Assembly: GCF_000215745.1 (NCBI RefSeq)
Contig: NC_015663.1
Span: forward strand, 806,001-870,000
Direction: 5' to 3'
Source of the DNA: Klebsiella aerogenes KCTC 2190
GTDB lineage: Bacteria > Pseudomonadota > Gammaproteobacteria > Enterobacterales > Enterobacteriaceae
DNA length: 64,000 bases
In this document: in pieces, positions 53,611 through 62,871 of the stretch
Layout of the letters: each line of letters starts with the position of its first letter
Position numbering within the stretch: position 1 is the first letter of the stretch
Program-made: the position numbers and the translations under genes
The notes under the pieces: generated by a model
Databases searched by the model: none
Told to the model about the DNA's origin: nothing
Seen by the model: the letters and a program-made list of their open reading frames with translations, nothing else

Positions 53611-54381
53611 TTATTTTTTAAAAGAATCAGCAAGTTTCTGGGTTGCTGAACGGAAGACACCTAAATCGCTACCGACGGCGACGAAGGTCGCGCCCCACTC
53701 CAGATAGCGGCGCGCATCGGCTTCCACCGGTGCAAGAATGCCGCTCGGCTTACCGTGTTTCTTCGCGCTGGCGAAGATATGCTGGATGGCGCGCTGGACG
53801 TCAGGATGTGCGGCATTGCCCAGATGGCCTAATGCTGCGGCCAGGTCGCTTGGCCCCACGAAAAGGCCATCAACGCCCTCGGTCGCGGCGATCGCGTCGA
53901 CATTGTCCACCCCGGTCTGGCTCTCAATTTGCACCAGAATGGCGATGTTGTTATTCGACTGAGTGAAGTAGTCCGGTACGATGCCGAACATATTGCCGCG
54001 ATGAGAAACGGAGACCCCGCGGATGCCTTCCGGCGGATAGCGGGTCGATGCTACCGCCTGCGCCGCCTGTTCAGCGGTTTCGACAAACGGCACGAGGAAG
54101 TTGTAGAAACCGATGTCCAGCATGCGCTTGATGATAATCGGTTCATTGGTCGGCACGCGGACCACCGGCGCGCTGTGGCTGCCCTTCAACGCCATCAGTT
54201 GCGGGATAAGTGTGGTCACATCATTCGGCGCATGCTCCGCGTCAAGCACCAGCCAGTCGAAACCAGCAAGCCCTAATACCTCGGTGCTAATCGGATTCGC
54301 CAGAGCGCACCAGCAGCCGATTTGTACCTGGTGGGCCGCCAGCGCGGCCTTAAATTTGTTCGGGAAAATTGCGTTATCCAT
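53611..54381 (-). CDS. garL: 5-keto-4-deoxy-D-glucarate aldolase GarL
   Basis: A 256-residue class II aldolase of the HpcH/HpaI family. It splits 5-dehydro-4-deoxy-glucarate into pyruvate and tartronate semialdehyde. The catalytic H50 is in [14 protein letters not shown], and metal-site residues lie in [14 protein letters not shown] and [16 protein letters not shown]. It heads garLRK. In E. coli the galactarate permease gene garP precedes garL; here it is absent. Confidence 0.96.
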   Translation of the reverse strand: MDNAIFPNKFKAALAAHQVQIGCWCALANPISTEVLGLAGFDWLVLDAEHAPNDVTTLIPQLMALKGSHSAPVVRVPTNEPIIIKRMLDIGFYNFLVPFVETAEQAAQAVASTRYPPEGIRGVSVSHRGNMFGIVPDYFTQSNNNIAILVQIESQTGVDNVDAIAATEGVDGLFVGPSDLAAALGHLGNAAHPDVQRAIQHIFASAKKHGKPSGILAPVEADARRYLEWGATFVAVGSDLGVFRSATQKLADSFKK

Positions 54382-54741
54382 GATTTTACCTTGGGTTAAT
54401 CGTTGCTTACTTCTGCTGTTCTATACGTTTAATCTCGCCAACCACAAATATAATTTGCAGAATTAAATAGCGAACCGATGCCTATTTTCTTTTACCCTTG
54501 AACATTTAGATATTTTTCTGAAAAAGAATACCTTTATTATTTTTTAAGCGGGCTATTTATTCTCATATCGAACACCGCAAAACATGACTCAGTATAATCA
54601 TCCCACCGTGACCAGGCACTATGCATAATCACAATATAAGCGCTTTAATAATCATTTTCGTTATGCAAATGCCATAGGTTATGGGCGCTAATCCACAGTT
54701 CTTAGGATTGCCGTTCAATGCTGGCAACCGTCACCGCAAGC

Positions 54742-54757
54742 AGTGACCAAGATCACA
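54742..54757. promoter_or_regulatory. Putative CRP site in the garL/garD divergent region
   Basis: AGTGACCAAGATCACA is an almost perfect TGTGA-N6-TCACA dyad, 108 bp upstream of garD. gar genes are known to need the activator CdaR and respond to catabolite control. The rest of 54382-54864 is AT-rich and contains no gene I can support. Confidence 0.7.
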
Positions 54758-54864
54758 TTTTGCTGCTATAACTCCTGACATTCTGTATTTCATCATTCTG
54801 ATAGGCACAAGCTGAATTAACGTTTTATTTTTATTATTAGCACCGTTCTGGAGAACACTGGACA

Positions 54865-56436
54865 ATGGCTGAGATTGAGATTCGACAACAGTCGCCGACG
54901 GCGTTTTATATAAAAGTGCACCCTACCGATAATGTGGCGATTATTGTTAACGATCGCGGTTTACCCGCCGGAACGCGTTTTCCGGATGGCCTGACCCTCG
55001 TTGAACATATCCCGCAAGGTCATAAAGTCGCCCTTGTCGATATTCCTGCCCATGGTGAAATCATCCGCTACGGCGAAGTGATTGGCTTCGCCGTTCGCGA
55101 TATACCAAAGGGAAGCTGGATTGATGAGTCGTTGGTTGAGCTGCCGACCGCGCCGCCGCTCAACACCTTACCGCTGGCGACCAAAGTCCCGGAACCGCTG
55201 CCGCCACTGGAAGGATACACTTTTGAAGGCTATCGCAATGCCGATGGCAGCGTGGGAACTAAGAATTTGCTGGGGATCAGCACCAGCGTGCACTGCGTCG
55301 CCGGTGTGGTGGATTATGTGGTCAAGATCATCGAACGCGATCTGCTCCCAAAATACCCCAACGTCGACGGCGTGGTCGGCCTAAACCATCTGTACGGCTG
55401 CGGCGTGGCGATTAACGCCCCGGCGGCGATCGTACCGATTCGCACCATCCACAATATCGCGCTGAACCCCAACTTTGGCGGTGAGGTGATGGTGATTGGT
55501 CTGGGCTGTGAAAAGCTGCAGCCGGAACGTCTGCTGCAGGGAACCGAAGACGTGCAGCCGATCGCCGTCGATAGCGCAAGCGTAGTGCGTTTGCAGGACG
55601 AACAGCATGTCGGCTTTAAATCGATGGTCGATGATATTCTGCAGGTTGCCGAGCGCCACCTGGCCAAACTCAATGCTCGTCAGCGTGAGACCTGCCCGGC
55701 TTCGGACTTAGTGGTCGGTATGCAGTGCGGCGGCAGCGACGCCTTCTCCGGCGTGACCGCCAACCCGGCGGTGGGCTATGCCTCAGATCTGCTGGTACGC
55801 TGCGGCGCGACAGTAATGTTCTCGGAAGTGACCGAGGTTCGCGATGCTATCCATCTGTTAACACCGCGCGCCATCAACGAAGAAGTCGGCAAGCGCCTGC
55901 TGGAAGAGATGGCCTGGTACGATAACTATCTGGAGCTGGGGAAAACCGACCGCAGCGCCAACCCGTCACCGGGTAATAAGAAAGGCGGTCTGGCGAACGT
56001 AGTGGAAAAAGCATTGGGTTCGATTGCCAAATCAGGTAAAAGCGCCATCGTCGAAGTCCTTTCGCCGGGTCAGCGCCCGACGAAACGCGGGCTTATCTAT
56101 GCGGCGACGCCGGCCAGCGATTTTGTCTGCGGCACTCAACAGGTGGCTTCCGGCATTACCGTTCAGGTATTCACCACCGGGCGCGGCACCCCTTACGGCC
56201 TAATGGCGGTACCGGTGATAAAAATGGCGACCCGTACCGAGCTTGCCAACCGCTGGTACGACTTAATGGATATCAATGCCGGTACTATCGCGACCGGCGA
56301 AGAGACGATTGAGGAGGTTGGGCAGAAACTGTTCGAGTTCATTCTCGACGTCGCCAGCGGACGTAAGAAAACCTTCTCCGATCAATGGGGTCTGCATAAC
56401 CAGCTGGCGGTGTTTAACCCGGCGCCGGTGACGTGA
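54865..56436 (+). CDS. garD: Galactarate dehydratase GarD
   Basis: A 523-residue iron-dependent dehydratase that converts galactarate to 5-dehydro-4-deoxy-D-glucarate. It has an N-terminal SAF domain ([20 protein letters not shown]) and the UxaA-type catalytic domain ([40 protein letters not shown], and [20 protein letters not shown]). It is divergent from garLRK. The ATG follows CTGGAGAACACTGGACA. Confidence 0.97.
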   Translation: MAEIEIRQQSPTAFYIKVHPTDNVAIIVNDRGLPAGTRFPDGLTLVEHIPQGHKVALVDIPAHGEIIRYGEVIGFAVRDIPKGSWIDESLVELPTAPPLNTLPLATKVPEPLPPLEGYTFEGYRNADGSVGTKNLLGISTSVHCVAGVVDYVVKIIERDLLPKYPNVDGVVGLNHLYGCGVAINAPAAIVPIRTIHNIALNPNFGGEVMVIGLGCEKLQPERLLQGTEDVQPIAVDSASVVRLQDEQHVGFKSMVDDILQVAERHLAKLNARQRETCPASDLVVGMQCGGSDAFSGVTANPAVGYASDLLVRCGATVMFSEVTEVRDAIHLLTPRAINEEVGKRLLEEMAWYDNYLELGKTDRSANPSPGNKKGGLANVVEKALGSIAKSGKSAIVEVLSPGQRPTKRGLIYAATPASDFVCGTQQVASGITVQVFTTGRGTPYGLMAVPVIKMATRTELANRWYDLMDINAGTIATGEETIEEVGQKLFEFILDVASGRKKTFSDQWGLHNQLAVFNPAPVT

Positions 56437-56457
56437 CCCTAAAAGTCAGCGTCTATC

Positions 56458-56490
56458 GCCAGTCGGGTTATAGAGCATACCCCGGCTGGC
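56458..56490. terminator. Hairpin between garD and agaR
   Basis: GCCAGTCGGG and CCCGGCTGGC pair with one wobble, between two convergent genes 14 bp before the agaR end. There is no T-run. prlF-yhaV of E. coli is absent from this place. Confidence 0.55.
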
Positions 56491-56503
56491 AACTTACACC
56501 GAA

Positions 56504-57313
56504 TTATGATTTGACGAGAATAACGTCAATACCGCCCTTACGTAACCCCTCCAGACTTTCTTGCGGAATCCCGTCATCGACAATAATGATATCAATGCGC
56601 TGCGTATCGATGATTTTATGTAAACTGGAACGATTGAATTTACTGGAATCAGTCACAACGACGATACACTCCGCGACTTCGCACATTTTACGGTTCAGGC
56701 GGGCTTCATCCTCATTATGAGTGCTGATCCCACGTTCCAGATCTATCGCATCCACCCCGAGGAAAAGCATATCAAAGTGGTAGTTCTGCAAGGACTGCTC
56801 AGCCTGATCGCCATAGAATGACTGCGACTGGCGACGCAGGTGCCCCCCCGTCATCAGTAATTCTACGCCTTCAGCTTCTAACAACGCGTTGGCGACATTC
56901 ATTCCATTAGTCATCGCGATAACATCGCTATGCTGTCGGAGCTGGCGCGCGATTTCACAGGTGGTAGTGCCTGAGTCGAGAATAATTCGGTGTCCCGGTT
57001 TTATCAGCTCAGCGGCGGCGCTGGCAATTTGGCGTTTGATGGCCGTATTAAGCGCGCTTTTATCTTCAACTGAAGGTTCAACGCCTGGAGTATGACTATC
57101 GCAAATCAGCGCGCCGCCGTATGCTCGCACCGCAATGCCCTGTTTTTCCAGAAACGCCAGATCGTTGCGTATCGTGACCGTCGATACACCATACGCCTCC
57201 GCCAGGTCATTAACCTGGACGCTTCCCTGCTGTCGCAACCGCTGGATGATCTGCTCACGCCTTTCACTTGTTCCCGCAATGCGCTTTTCGGCAGATGACT
57301 CGCTGCTGTTCAT
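56504..57313 (-). CDS. agaR: DeoR-family repressor AgaR
   Basis: A 269-residue DeoR-type regulator that represses the aga operons. It has an N-terminal helix-turn-helix ([20 protein letters not shown], then [20 protein letters not shown]) and a C-terminal DeoRC sensor domain with the D-x-G-TT motif ([16 protein letters not shown]). The inducer is probably an amino sugar phosphate. It is divergent from kbaZ and its operators lie in the 249-bp gap and before agaS. Confidence 0.95.
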   Translation of the reverse strand: MNSSESSAEKRIAGTSERREQIIQRLRQQGSVQVNDLAEAYGVSTVTIRNDLAFLEKQGIAVRAYGGALICDSHTPGVEPSVEDKSALNTAIKRQIASAAAELIKPGHRIILDSGTTTCEIARQLRQHSDVIAMTNGMNVANALLEAEGVELLMTGGHLRRQSQSFYGDQAEQSLQNYHFDMLFLGVDAIDLERGISTHNEDEARLNRKMCEVAECIVVVTDSSKFNRSSLHKIIDTQRIDIIIVDDGIPQESLEGLRKGGIDVILVKS

Positions 57314-57333
57314 AACAATATCCTTGGCTGTAT

Positions 57334-57353
57334 CTTTCGTTTCATTTCGTTTT
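57334..57353. promoter_or_regulatory. Putative AgaR operator at agaR
   Basis: CTTTCGTTTCATTTCGTTTT lies 21 bp upstream of agaR. The repeated CTTTCGTTT unit is the complement of the CGAAAG repeats at kbaZ and agaS, which suggests autoregulation. Confidence 0.7.
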
Positions 57354-57428
57354 GACTATTAACGCCTTTCTTTTAGCAGAATGCAAGCGCTATTGGCACG
57401 GCAAAAAAGGAACCACACCGTGCTGAAA

Positions 57429-57530
57429 GCTTTCATTATGTTTCTTTTGTGAAACAGATCGGAAAACTATTATCTTTCGTTTTATTTTTAAAGCACGCTG
57501 AAGCACTATAAAGCGAAACAAAACGAAAGA
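57429..57530. promoter_or_regulatory. Putative AgaR operators at kbaZ
   Basis: Three GAAA/TTTC-rich sites occur: GCTTTCATTATGTTTCTTTT (57429), CTTTCGTTTTATTTTTAA (57474) and AAGCGAAACAAAACGAAAGA (57511-57530). The last matches the agaS site at 18 of 20 positions. AgaR of E. coli binds several such sites in each aga promoter. Confidence 0.7.
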
Positions 57531-57562
57531 TCGAATCGTTGATTTCTGACCTGGAGAGGAAA

Positions 57563-58858
57563 GTGAAACATCTTACACAATTGGTGGTGCGACACAAACA
57601 GGGTGAAGCGAATGGTATTTACGCGGTGTGCTCCGCGCATCCACTGGTACTGGAGTCCGCCATTCGTTTTGCCCAGGCAAACCATACGCCCCTGCTCGTT
57701 GAAGCGACCTCCAATCAGGTTGATCAGTTTGGCGGTTATACCGGTATGACCCCCGCTGATTTCTGCGGCTTTATCTATCATCTTGCCGATACACTGGGGT
57801 TCCCCCGCGACGGGCTCATCCTCGGCGGCGATCATCTGGGGCCAAACCGCTGGCAACATCTTCCGGTCGCACAAGCCATGGCCCACGCCGACGATCTGAT
57901 TAAAAGCTATGTCGCCGCCGGGTTTAAAAAAATCCACCTCGATTGCAGTATGTCATGCAAAGACGATCCCATTCCCTTAACCGATGACCTTGTCGCTGAA
58001 CGCGCCGCAAGGCTGGCAAAAATCGCAGAAGAAACCTGTATTGCCCTGAAAGGCAAATCGGATCTCGTTTACGTTATCGGCACTGAGGTTCCCGTGCCCG
58101 GTGGCGCTCACGAAACCCTCAACACCCTACAAGTCACCACCCCGGATGCGGCTCGCGCCACTCTCGATGCACACAGGGTCGCCTTTACCAGTGTGGGGCT
58201 TGAGGGTATTTGGCCGCGAATTATCGCGCTCGTGGTACAGCCTGGCGTGGAATTCGATCATGCACAAGTCATTGATTACGAATCTGAAAAAGCAAAATCC
58301 CTCAGCGCTATGGTAGAAGACTATGCCACATTGCTCTTTGAAGCGCATTCCACGGATTATCAGACCCCGCATGCGCTACGCCAACTGGTAGTCGATCATT
58401 TCGCGATTTTGAAAGTCGGCCCGGCGTTGACTTTCGCGCTGCGTGAAGCGCTTTTCGCTTTAGCAGCGATTGAAGAAGAAATCGTACCGGCAAAATCCTG
58501 TTCGGGATTACGCATGGTACTGGAAAACGTCATGCTCGATCGTCCGGAATACTGGCAAAGCCACTACCACGGCGATGGCCACGCACGGCGGTTAGCACGC
58601 GGCTACAGCTATTCCGATCGCGTTCGCTACTACTGGCCGGACAGCCAGATAGACACCGCTTTAGCGCATCTGGTGCGCAATCTGGCCGATGAAGCCATTC
58701 CGCTTCCGCTCATTAGCCAGTATCTGCCTTTACAGTACGTAAAAGTTCGCGAGGGGGCGCTCAGCGCTACGCCGCATGAACTCATCATTAGCCACGTCCA
58801 GGACATCTTGCAGCAATACCATGACGCCTGTCAGGGCATGACATCTCATAACGGATAA
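57563..58858 (+). CDS. kbaZ: D-tagatose-1,6-bisphosphate aldolase subunit KbaZ
   Basis: A 431-residue non-catalytic subunit (AgaZ/GatZ type) needed for full activity and stability of the aldolase KbaY, which cleaves tagatose 1,6-bisphosphate. Conserved stretches include [40 protein letters not shown] and [17 protein letters not shown]. The start is GTG (57563), with GGAGAGGAAA 1-10 bp upstream and the E. coli N-terminus KHLTQ; the open frame 8 codons upstream lacks support. kbaY itself is not in the window. Confidence 0.95.
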   Translation: MKHLTQLVVRHKQGEANGIYAVCSAHPLVLESAIRFAQANHTPLLVEATSNQVDQFGGYTGMTPADFCGFIYHLADTLGFPRDGLILGGDHLGPNRWQHLPVAQAMAHADDLIKSYVAAGFKKIHLDCSMSCKDDPIPLTDDLVAERAARLAKIAEETCIALKGKSDLVYVIGTEVPVPGGAHETLNTLQVTTPDAARATLDAHRVAFTSVGLEGIWPRIIALVVQPGVEFDHAQVIDYESEKAKSLSAMVEDYATLLFEAHSTDYQTPHALRQLVVDHFAILKVGPALTFALREALFALAAIEEEIVPAKSCSGLRMVLENVMLDRPEYWQSHYHGDGHARRLARGYSYSDRVRYYWPDSQIDTALAHLVRNLADEAIPLPLISQYLPLQYVKVREGALSATPHELIISHVQDILQQYHDACQGMTSHNG

Positions 58859-58877
58859 CAACGAAGAGGAAACGGCG

Positions 58878-59351
58878 ATGCCAAATATTGTGTTAAGTCG
58901 CATTGATGAACGTTTAATCCACGGCCAGGTTGGTGTGCAGTGGGTCGGTTTCGCGGGGGCGAATCTGGTCCTTGTTGCCAATGACGAGGTTGCTGAAGAC
59001 CCCGTACAACAGAACCTGATGGAGATGGTGCTGGCAGAGGGGATTGCCGTGCGCTTCTGGTCGTTGCAAAAAGTCATCGACAACATTCATCGCGCCGCCG
59101 ATCGGCAAAAAATATTGCTGGTATGTAAATCGCCCGCCGATTTTCTGACGCTGGTTTCCGGCGGGGTGCCGGTATCGCGCATCAACGTCGGCAATATGCA
59201 CTACGCCGACGGGAAACGACAAATTGCCAAAACCGTCTCTGTCGACGGCAATGATATTGCCGCCTTTAACGGTCTGAAATCCGCCGGCGTTGAGTGCTTC
59301 ATTCAAGGAGTTCCGACAGAACCGGCAATGGATCTTTATAAACTGCTCTAA
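58878..59351 (+). CDS. agaV: PTS enzyme IIB, N-acetylgalactosamine-specific
   Basis: A 157-residue mannose-family EIIB. Its phosphohistidine H15 is in SRIDERLIHGQVGVQWVGFA. It takes phosphate from AgaF (IIA) and passes it to the sugar entering through AgaW and AgaE. It lies 19 bp after kbaZ with GAAGAGGAAA before the ATG. The substrate assignment to N-acetylgalactosamine rests on the operon (kbaZ, agaA, agaR) rather than on the protein alone. Confidence 0.94.
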   Translation: MPNIVLSRIDERLIHGQVGVQWVGFAGANLVLVANDEVAEDPVQQNLMEMVLAEGIAVRFWSLQKVIDNIHRAADRQKILLVCKSPADFLTLVSGGVPVSRINVGNMHYADGKRQIAKTVSVDGNDIAAFNGLKSAGVECFIQGVPTEPAMDLYKLL

Positions 59352-59361
59352 GGGGCTCGCC

Positions 59362-60141
59362 ATGGAAATTTCGCTTTTTCAAGCCATTGCATTGGGTATC
59401 CTTGCCTTTATCGCCGGTCTGGATATGTTCAACGGTTTAACCCATATGCATCGTCCGGTGGTCCTTGGCCCCTTAGTGGGCCTGATCCTCGGCGATCTTC
59501 ATACCGGTATATTAACCGGCGGCACGCTGGAGCTGGTGTGGATGGGTCTGGCGCCACTGGCTGGCGCGCAACCGCCGAACGTCATTATCGGGACCATTGT
59601 CGGCACCACCTTCGCTATTACCACCGGCGTTAAACCCGACGTCGCCGTCGGCGTTGCGGTCCCCTTCGCCGTCGCGGTTCAGATGGGGATAACGTTCCTT
59701 TTCTCAGTGATGTCAGGGGTTATGTCGCGCTGCGATCGCATGGCGGCAAATGCCGATACCCGCGGTATTGAGCGTGTGAATTACCTGGCGTTGCTGGCAT
59801 TAGGTACCTTTTATTTTCTCTGTGCTTTTCTGCCTATCTACTTCGGCGCAGAACACGCCAAAACCGCAATAGATGTGCTCCCTGAGCGCCTAATCGATGG
59901 CCTTGGCGTCGCTGGCGGCATCATGCCGGCAATCGGTTTTGCCGTACTGCTAAAAATCATGATGAAAAACGTCTATATCCCCTATTTCATCATCGGGTTC
60001 GTCGCGGCGGCCTGGCTCAAGCTCCCGGTGTTAGCCATTGCTGCCGCCGCGCTGGCCATGGCGCTTATCGACCTGCTACGCAAATCTCCCGAACCGACTC
60101 AACCTGCTGCGCCTAAAGAGGAATTCGAAGATGGCATCTAA
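59362..60141 (+). CDS. agaW: PTS enzyme IIC, N-acetylgalactosamine-specific
   Basis: A 259-residue membrane subunit of the mannose-family PTS (IIC) with several hydrophobic segments (FQAIALGILAFIAGLDMFNG, AVPFAVAVQMGITFLFSVMS). The full length contrasts with E. coli K-12, where agaW is truncated by a deletion. The ATG at 59362 gives the family N-terminus MEISLFQAIALG, 10 bp after agaV. The stop overlaps agaE by 11 bp. Confidence 0.94.
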   Translation: MEISLFQAIALGILAFIAGLDMFNGLTHMHRPVVLGPLVGLILGDLHTGILTGGTLELVWMGLAPLAGAQPPNVIIGTIVGTTFAITTGVKPDVAVGVAVPFAVAVQMGITFLFSVMSGVMSRCDRMAANADTRGIERVNYLALLALGTFYFLCAFLPIYFGAEHAKTAIDVLPERLIDGLGVAGGIMPAIGFAVLLKIMMKNVYIPYFIIGFVAAAWLKLPVLAIAAAALAMALIDLLRKSPEPTQPAAPKEEFEDGI

Positions 60142-61009
60142 TCAACACACGCTGCCCAACGTGGCCGAAAGCGAAACGACGCTGCTCACTGGCGTTAATG
60201 AAAACGTTTATGAAGATCAAAGCATTGGGGCCGACCTGACAAGAAAAGACATTAATCGGGTGGCCTGGCGTTCAATGCTATTACAGGCGTCCTTCAACTA
60301 CGAACGTATGCAGGCTTCCGGCTGGCTGTACGGACTATTGCCGGCATTAAAGAAAATCCACACTAATCCGCGCGATCTGGCACGGGCAATGAAAGGACAT
60401 ATGGGCTTCTTTAATACCCATCCGTTCCTCGTGACCTTTGTCATCGGCATAATTCTGGCGATGGAGCGCTCGAAGCAGGACGTTAACAGTATCCAGAACA
60501 CCAAAATCGCCGTTGGCGCGCCGCTCGGCGGTATCGGCGATGCTATGTTCTGGTTAACGCTATTGCCGATTTGCGGCGGCATTGGCGCCAGCCTGGCGCT
60601 ACAAGGGTCGATCCTCGGCGCGGTTGTTTTTATCGTTCTGTTCAACGTGGTCCATCTCGGCCTGCGCTTCGGTCTGGCGCACTATGCCTACCGAATGGGG
60701 GTAGCGGCGATTCCGCTCATTAAAGCCAATACCAAAAAAGTCGGCCATGCCGCCTCTATCGTCGGGATGACGGTGATTGGCGCGCTGGTAGCGACTTATG
60801 TTCGTTTAAGCACAACGCTTGAAATCACTGCCGGCGATGCCGTGGTTAAACTGCAAACGGATGTCATCGATAAGCTGATGCCCGCCTTTTTACCGCTAGT
60901 TTATACCCTGGTGATGTTCTGGCTGGTGCGCCGCGGCTGGAGCCCGCTCCGCCTTATCGGCATCACCGTCGCGCTGGGCATTGTAGGTAAATTCTGTCAC
61001 TTCCTGTAA
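60131..61009 (+). CDS. agaE: PTS enzyme IID, N-acetylgalactosamine-specific
   Basis: A 292-residue IID subunit of the mannose family. Typical features are ITRKDINRVAWRSM-like LTRKDINRVAWRSMLLQASF near residue 40, a cytoplasmic region, then KIAVGAPLGGIGDAMFWLTL and C-terminal membrane segments. It forms the membrane channel with AgaW. The start MASNQHTLPNV lies within the last codons of agaW with GAAGATGG upstream. E. coli K-12 lacks an intact agaE. Confidence 0.93.
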   Translation: MASNQHTLPNVAESETTLLTGVNENVYEDQSIGADLTRKDINRVAWRSMLLQASFNYERMQASGWLYGLLPALKKIHTNPRDLARAMKGHMGFFNTHPFLVTFVIGIILAMERSKQDVNSIQNTKIAVGAPLGGIGDAMFWLTLLPICGGIGASLALQGSILGAVVFIVLFNVVHLGLRFGLAHYAYRMGVAAIPLIKANTKKVGHAASIVGMTVIGALVATYVRLSTTLEITAGDAVVKLQTDVIDKLMPAFLPLVYTLVMFWLVRRGWSPLRLIGITVALGIVGKFCHFL

Positions 61010-61025
61010 CGCTAAGAGGTTTTCG

Positions 61026-61460
61026 ATGTTAGGAATCATTTTGACCGGGCATGGCGGATTTGCCAGCGGCATGGAAAAGGCAATGAAACAGATCCTTGGC
61101 GAACAGTCGCAATTCATTGCGATAGATTTTCCTGAATCCTCCACGACCGCCCTGCTGACCGCACAGCTGGAGCAGGCGGTAAACGAGCTGGATGGCGAAG
61201 AAGATATTGTTTTTCTGACTGATTTACTTGGCGGCACGCCATTTCGCGTCGCCTCCACGCTGGCGATGCAAAAACGCGGACGAGAAGTCATTACCGGCAC
61301 TAACCTGCAGCTACTGCTGGAGATGGTGCTGGAACGAGAAGGATTAACCAGCGAAGCCTTTCGTCTTCAGGCACTGGAATGCGGTCATCGCGGATTAACC
61401 TGTCTGGTCGATGAGCTGGGACGCTGCCGGGAAGATCATGCTGTTGAGGAAGGTATATGA
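61026..61460 (+). CDS. agaF: PTS enzyme IIA, N-acetylgalactosamine-specific
   Basis: A 144-residue mannose-type EIIA. H9 in GIILTGHGGFASGMEKAMKQ is the site phosphorylated by HPr. The DLLGGTPFRVASTLAMQKRG segment is also typical. It lies 16 bp after agaE and overlaps agaA by 4 bp (ATGA). With agaV, agaW and agaE it completes a full four-part PTS. Confidence 0.94.
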   Translation: MLGIILTGHGGFASGMEKAMKQILGEQSQFIAIDFPESSTTALLTAQLEQAVNELDGEEDIVFLTDLLGGTPFRVASTLAMQKRGREVITGTNLQLLLEMVLEREGLTSEAFRLQALECGHRGLTCLVDELGRCREDHAVEEGI

Positions 61461-62590
61461 GCCGCATACTGCGCGCCAGGCGCTTACTCACAGAGCAAGG
61501 CTGGCTTGATGACCATCAGCTACGGTTTGAAAATGACGTTATCGTGGCGCTGGAGCCGATCCCCGCGGGTGTTCTCACTCGCGACGCCGAGCTGCTGTGT
61601 CCCGCATATATCGATATTCATGTCCACGGCGGCGCAGGCGTAGATGTCATGGATGACGCACCGGATACGTTAGACCTCCTTGCGAAACATAAAGCGCGTG
61701 AGGGGGTCGCCAACTGGTTGCCGACCACCGTCACCGCGCCGTTAGCGGAAATCCATGCGACGCTGGAACGTATTGCGCGACGCGTTCACGCAGGCGGTCC
61801 GGGAGCGCAAATTCTTGGCAGCTATCTTGAAGGCCCCTACTTCACGCCGCCGCATAAAGGCGCTCATCCGGCACAATGGTTCAGAGAACTGGATCTTGCC
61901 GAATTCGATCGGTTGATTGCGGTTTCTCGCGAGACGCTACGCGTCGTCGCCCTTGCCCCGGAAAAAGAGGGGGCACTGCAGGCGATCCGTCATCTCAAAC
62001 GGCAAGGTGTACGGGTGATGCTGGGTCATAGTGCGGCAACCTGGGAACAAACCTGTTCCGCCTTCGATGCCGGTGCAGATGGCCTGGTGCATTGTTACAA
62101 CGGCATGAGCGGTTTACATCATCGCGAACCTGGCATGGTCGGCGCTGGATTAACCGATAACCGCGCCTGGCTTGAACTTATTGCCGACGGTCATCACGTA
62201 CATCCTGCGGCAATGCAGCTATGTTGCCGTTGCGCTGGAGATCGTATCGTGCTGATAACCGACGCTATGCAGGCGGCGGGTATGCCTGACGGTAATTACA
62301 CCTTATGTGGCGAAAGGGTAGAAATGCGTGATGGGATCGTTCGTACCCTCAGCGGTAGCCTGGCGGGGAGTACCCTGTCACTGGATTCCGCCGTGCGCAC
62401 CATCAGTTCATTACCCGGGATGACGGCTGAACGGGCTATACATATGGCTTCTCTACACCCGGCGCGTCTATTAGGGCTGGATCGGCAATTAGGATCGTTA
62501 CAGCCGGGAAAAATGGCCGACATGATTGCAGTTGATAACGAGCTGCGGGTGGAAAACATTTGGATCCGCGGCGAAGCGTTTTCGCTTTAA
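61457..62590 (+). CDS. agaA: N-acetylgalactosamine-6-phosphate deacetylase
   Basis: A 377-residue amidohydrolase, NagA family, that removes acetate from GalNAc-6-P to give galactosamine-6-P. The metal-binding start is YIDIHVHGGAGVDVMDDAPD; further motifs are GSYLEGPYFTPPHKGAH, VRVMLGHSAATWEQTCSAFD and the catalytic aspartate in IVLITDAMQAAGMPDGNYTL. The start overlaps agaF. A strong terminator follows, so agaS has its own promoter. Confidence 0.95.
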   Translation: MSRILRARRLLTEQGWLDDHQLRFENDVIVALEPIPAGVLTRDAELLCPAYIDIHVHGGAGVDVMDDAPDTLDLLAKHKAREGVANWLPTTVTAPLAEIHATLERIARRVHAGGPGAQILGSYLEGPYFTPPHKGAHPAQWFRELDLAEFDRLIAVSRETLRVVALAPEKEGALQAIRHLKRQGVRVMLGHSAATWEQTCSAFDAGADGLVHCYNGMSGLHHREPGMVGAGLTDNRAWLELIADGHHVHPAAMQLCCRCAGDRIVLITDAMQAAGMPDGNYTLCGERVEMRDGIVRTLSGSLAGSTLSLDSAVRTISSLPGMTAERAIHMASLHPARLLGLDRQLGSLQPGKMADMIAVDNELRVENIWIRGEAFSL

Positions 62591-62607
62591 GTTCACTTAT
62601 CTCCTCT

Positions 62608-62640
62608 GGTCTGCAGCTTGCCTGCAGACCTTTCTTTTCC
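62608..62640 (+). terminator. Terminator after agaA
   Basis: GGTCTGCAG and CTGCAGACC pair around CTTGC and are followed by TTTCTTTTCC. It ends the kbaZ-agaVWEFA transcript 17 bp after agaA. Confidence 0.88.
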
Positions 62641-62754
62641 TTTCTTTTTAGTTCACAGCATATCCAAATAAAAACCATATGATTTCAATTTGTTACGTAA
62701 AAAATAACGCCAAAGCATCGCTATTTTCGTTTTATTGTTAATCACATCATTGAG

Positions 62755-62820
62755 CTTTCGATTTCTTTCATGTAAATTTTAACACATTAAAAGCAAGTCA
62801 AAGTGAAACGAAACGAAAGA
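62755..62820. promoter_or_regulatory. AgaR operators before agaS
   Basis: CTTTCGATTTCTTTCA (62755-62770) and AAGTGAAACGAAACGAAAGA (62801-62820) flank an AT-rich centre 52-117 bp upstream of agaS. The second is nearly identical to the kbaZ site at 57511. This supports a second AgaR-controlled promoter, as in E. coli. Confidence 0.72.
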
Positions 62821-62871
62821 CTTGCATTAGCCCACACCGAAAGCGGAAATCATCACCATAAGGATTGCGTT

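Noticed and set aside
60131..60141. agaW/agaE overlap as a possible frameshift
   Set aside because: Both proteins are complete with normal ends and starts; an 11-bp overlap is ordinary translational coupling.
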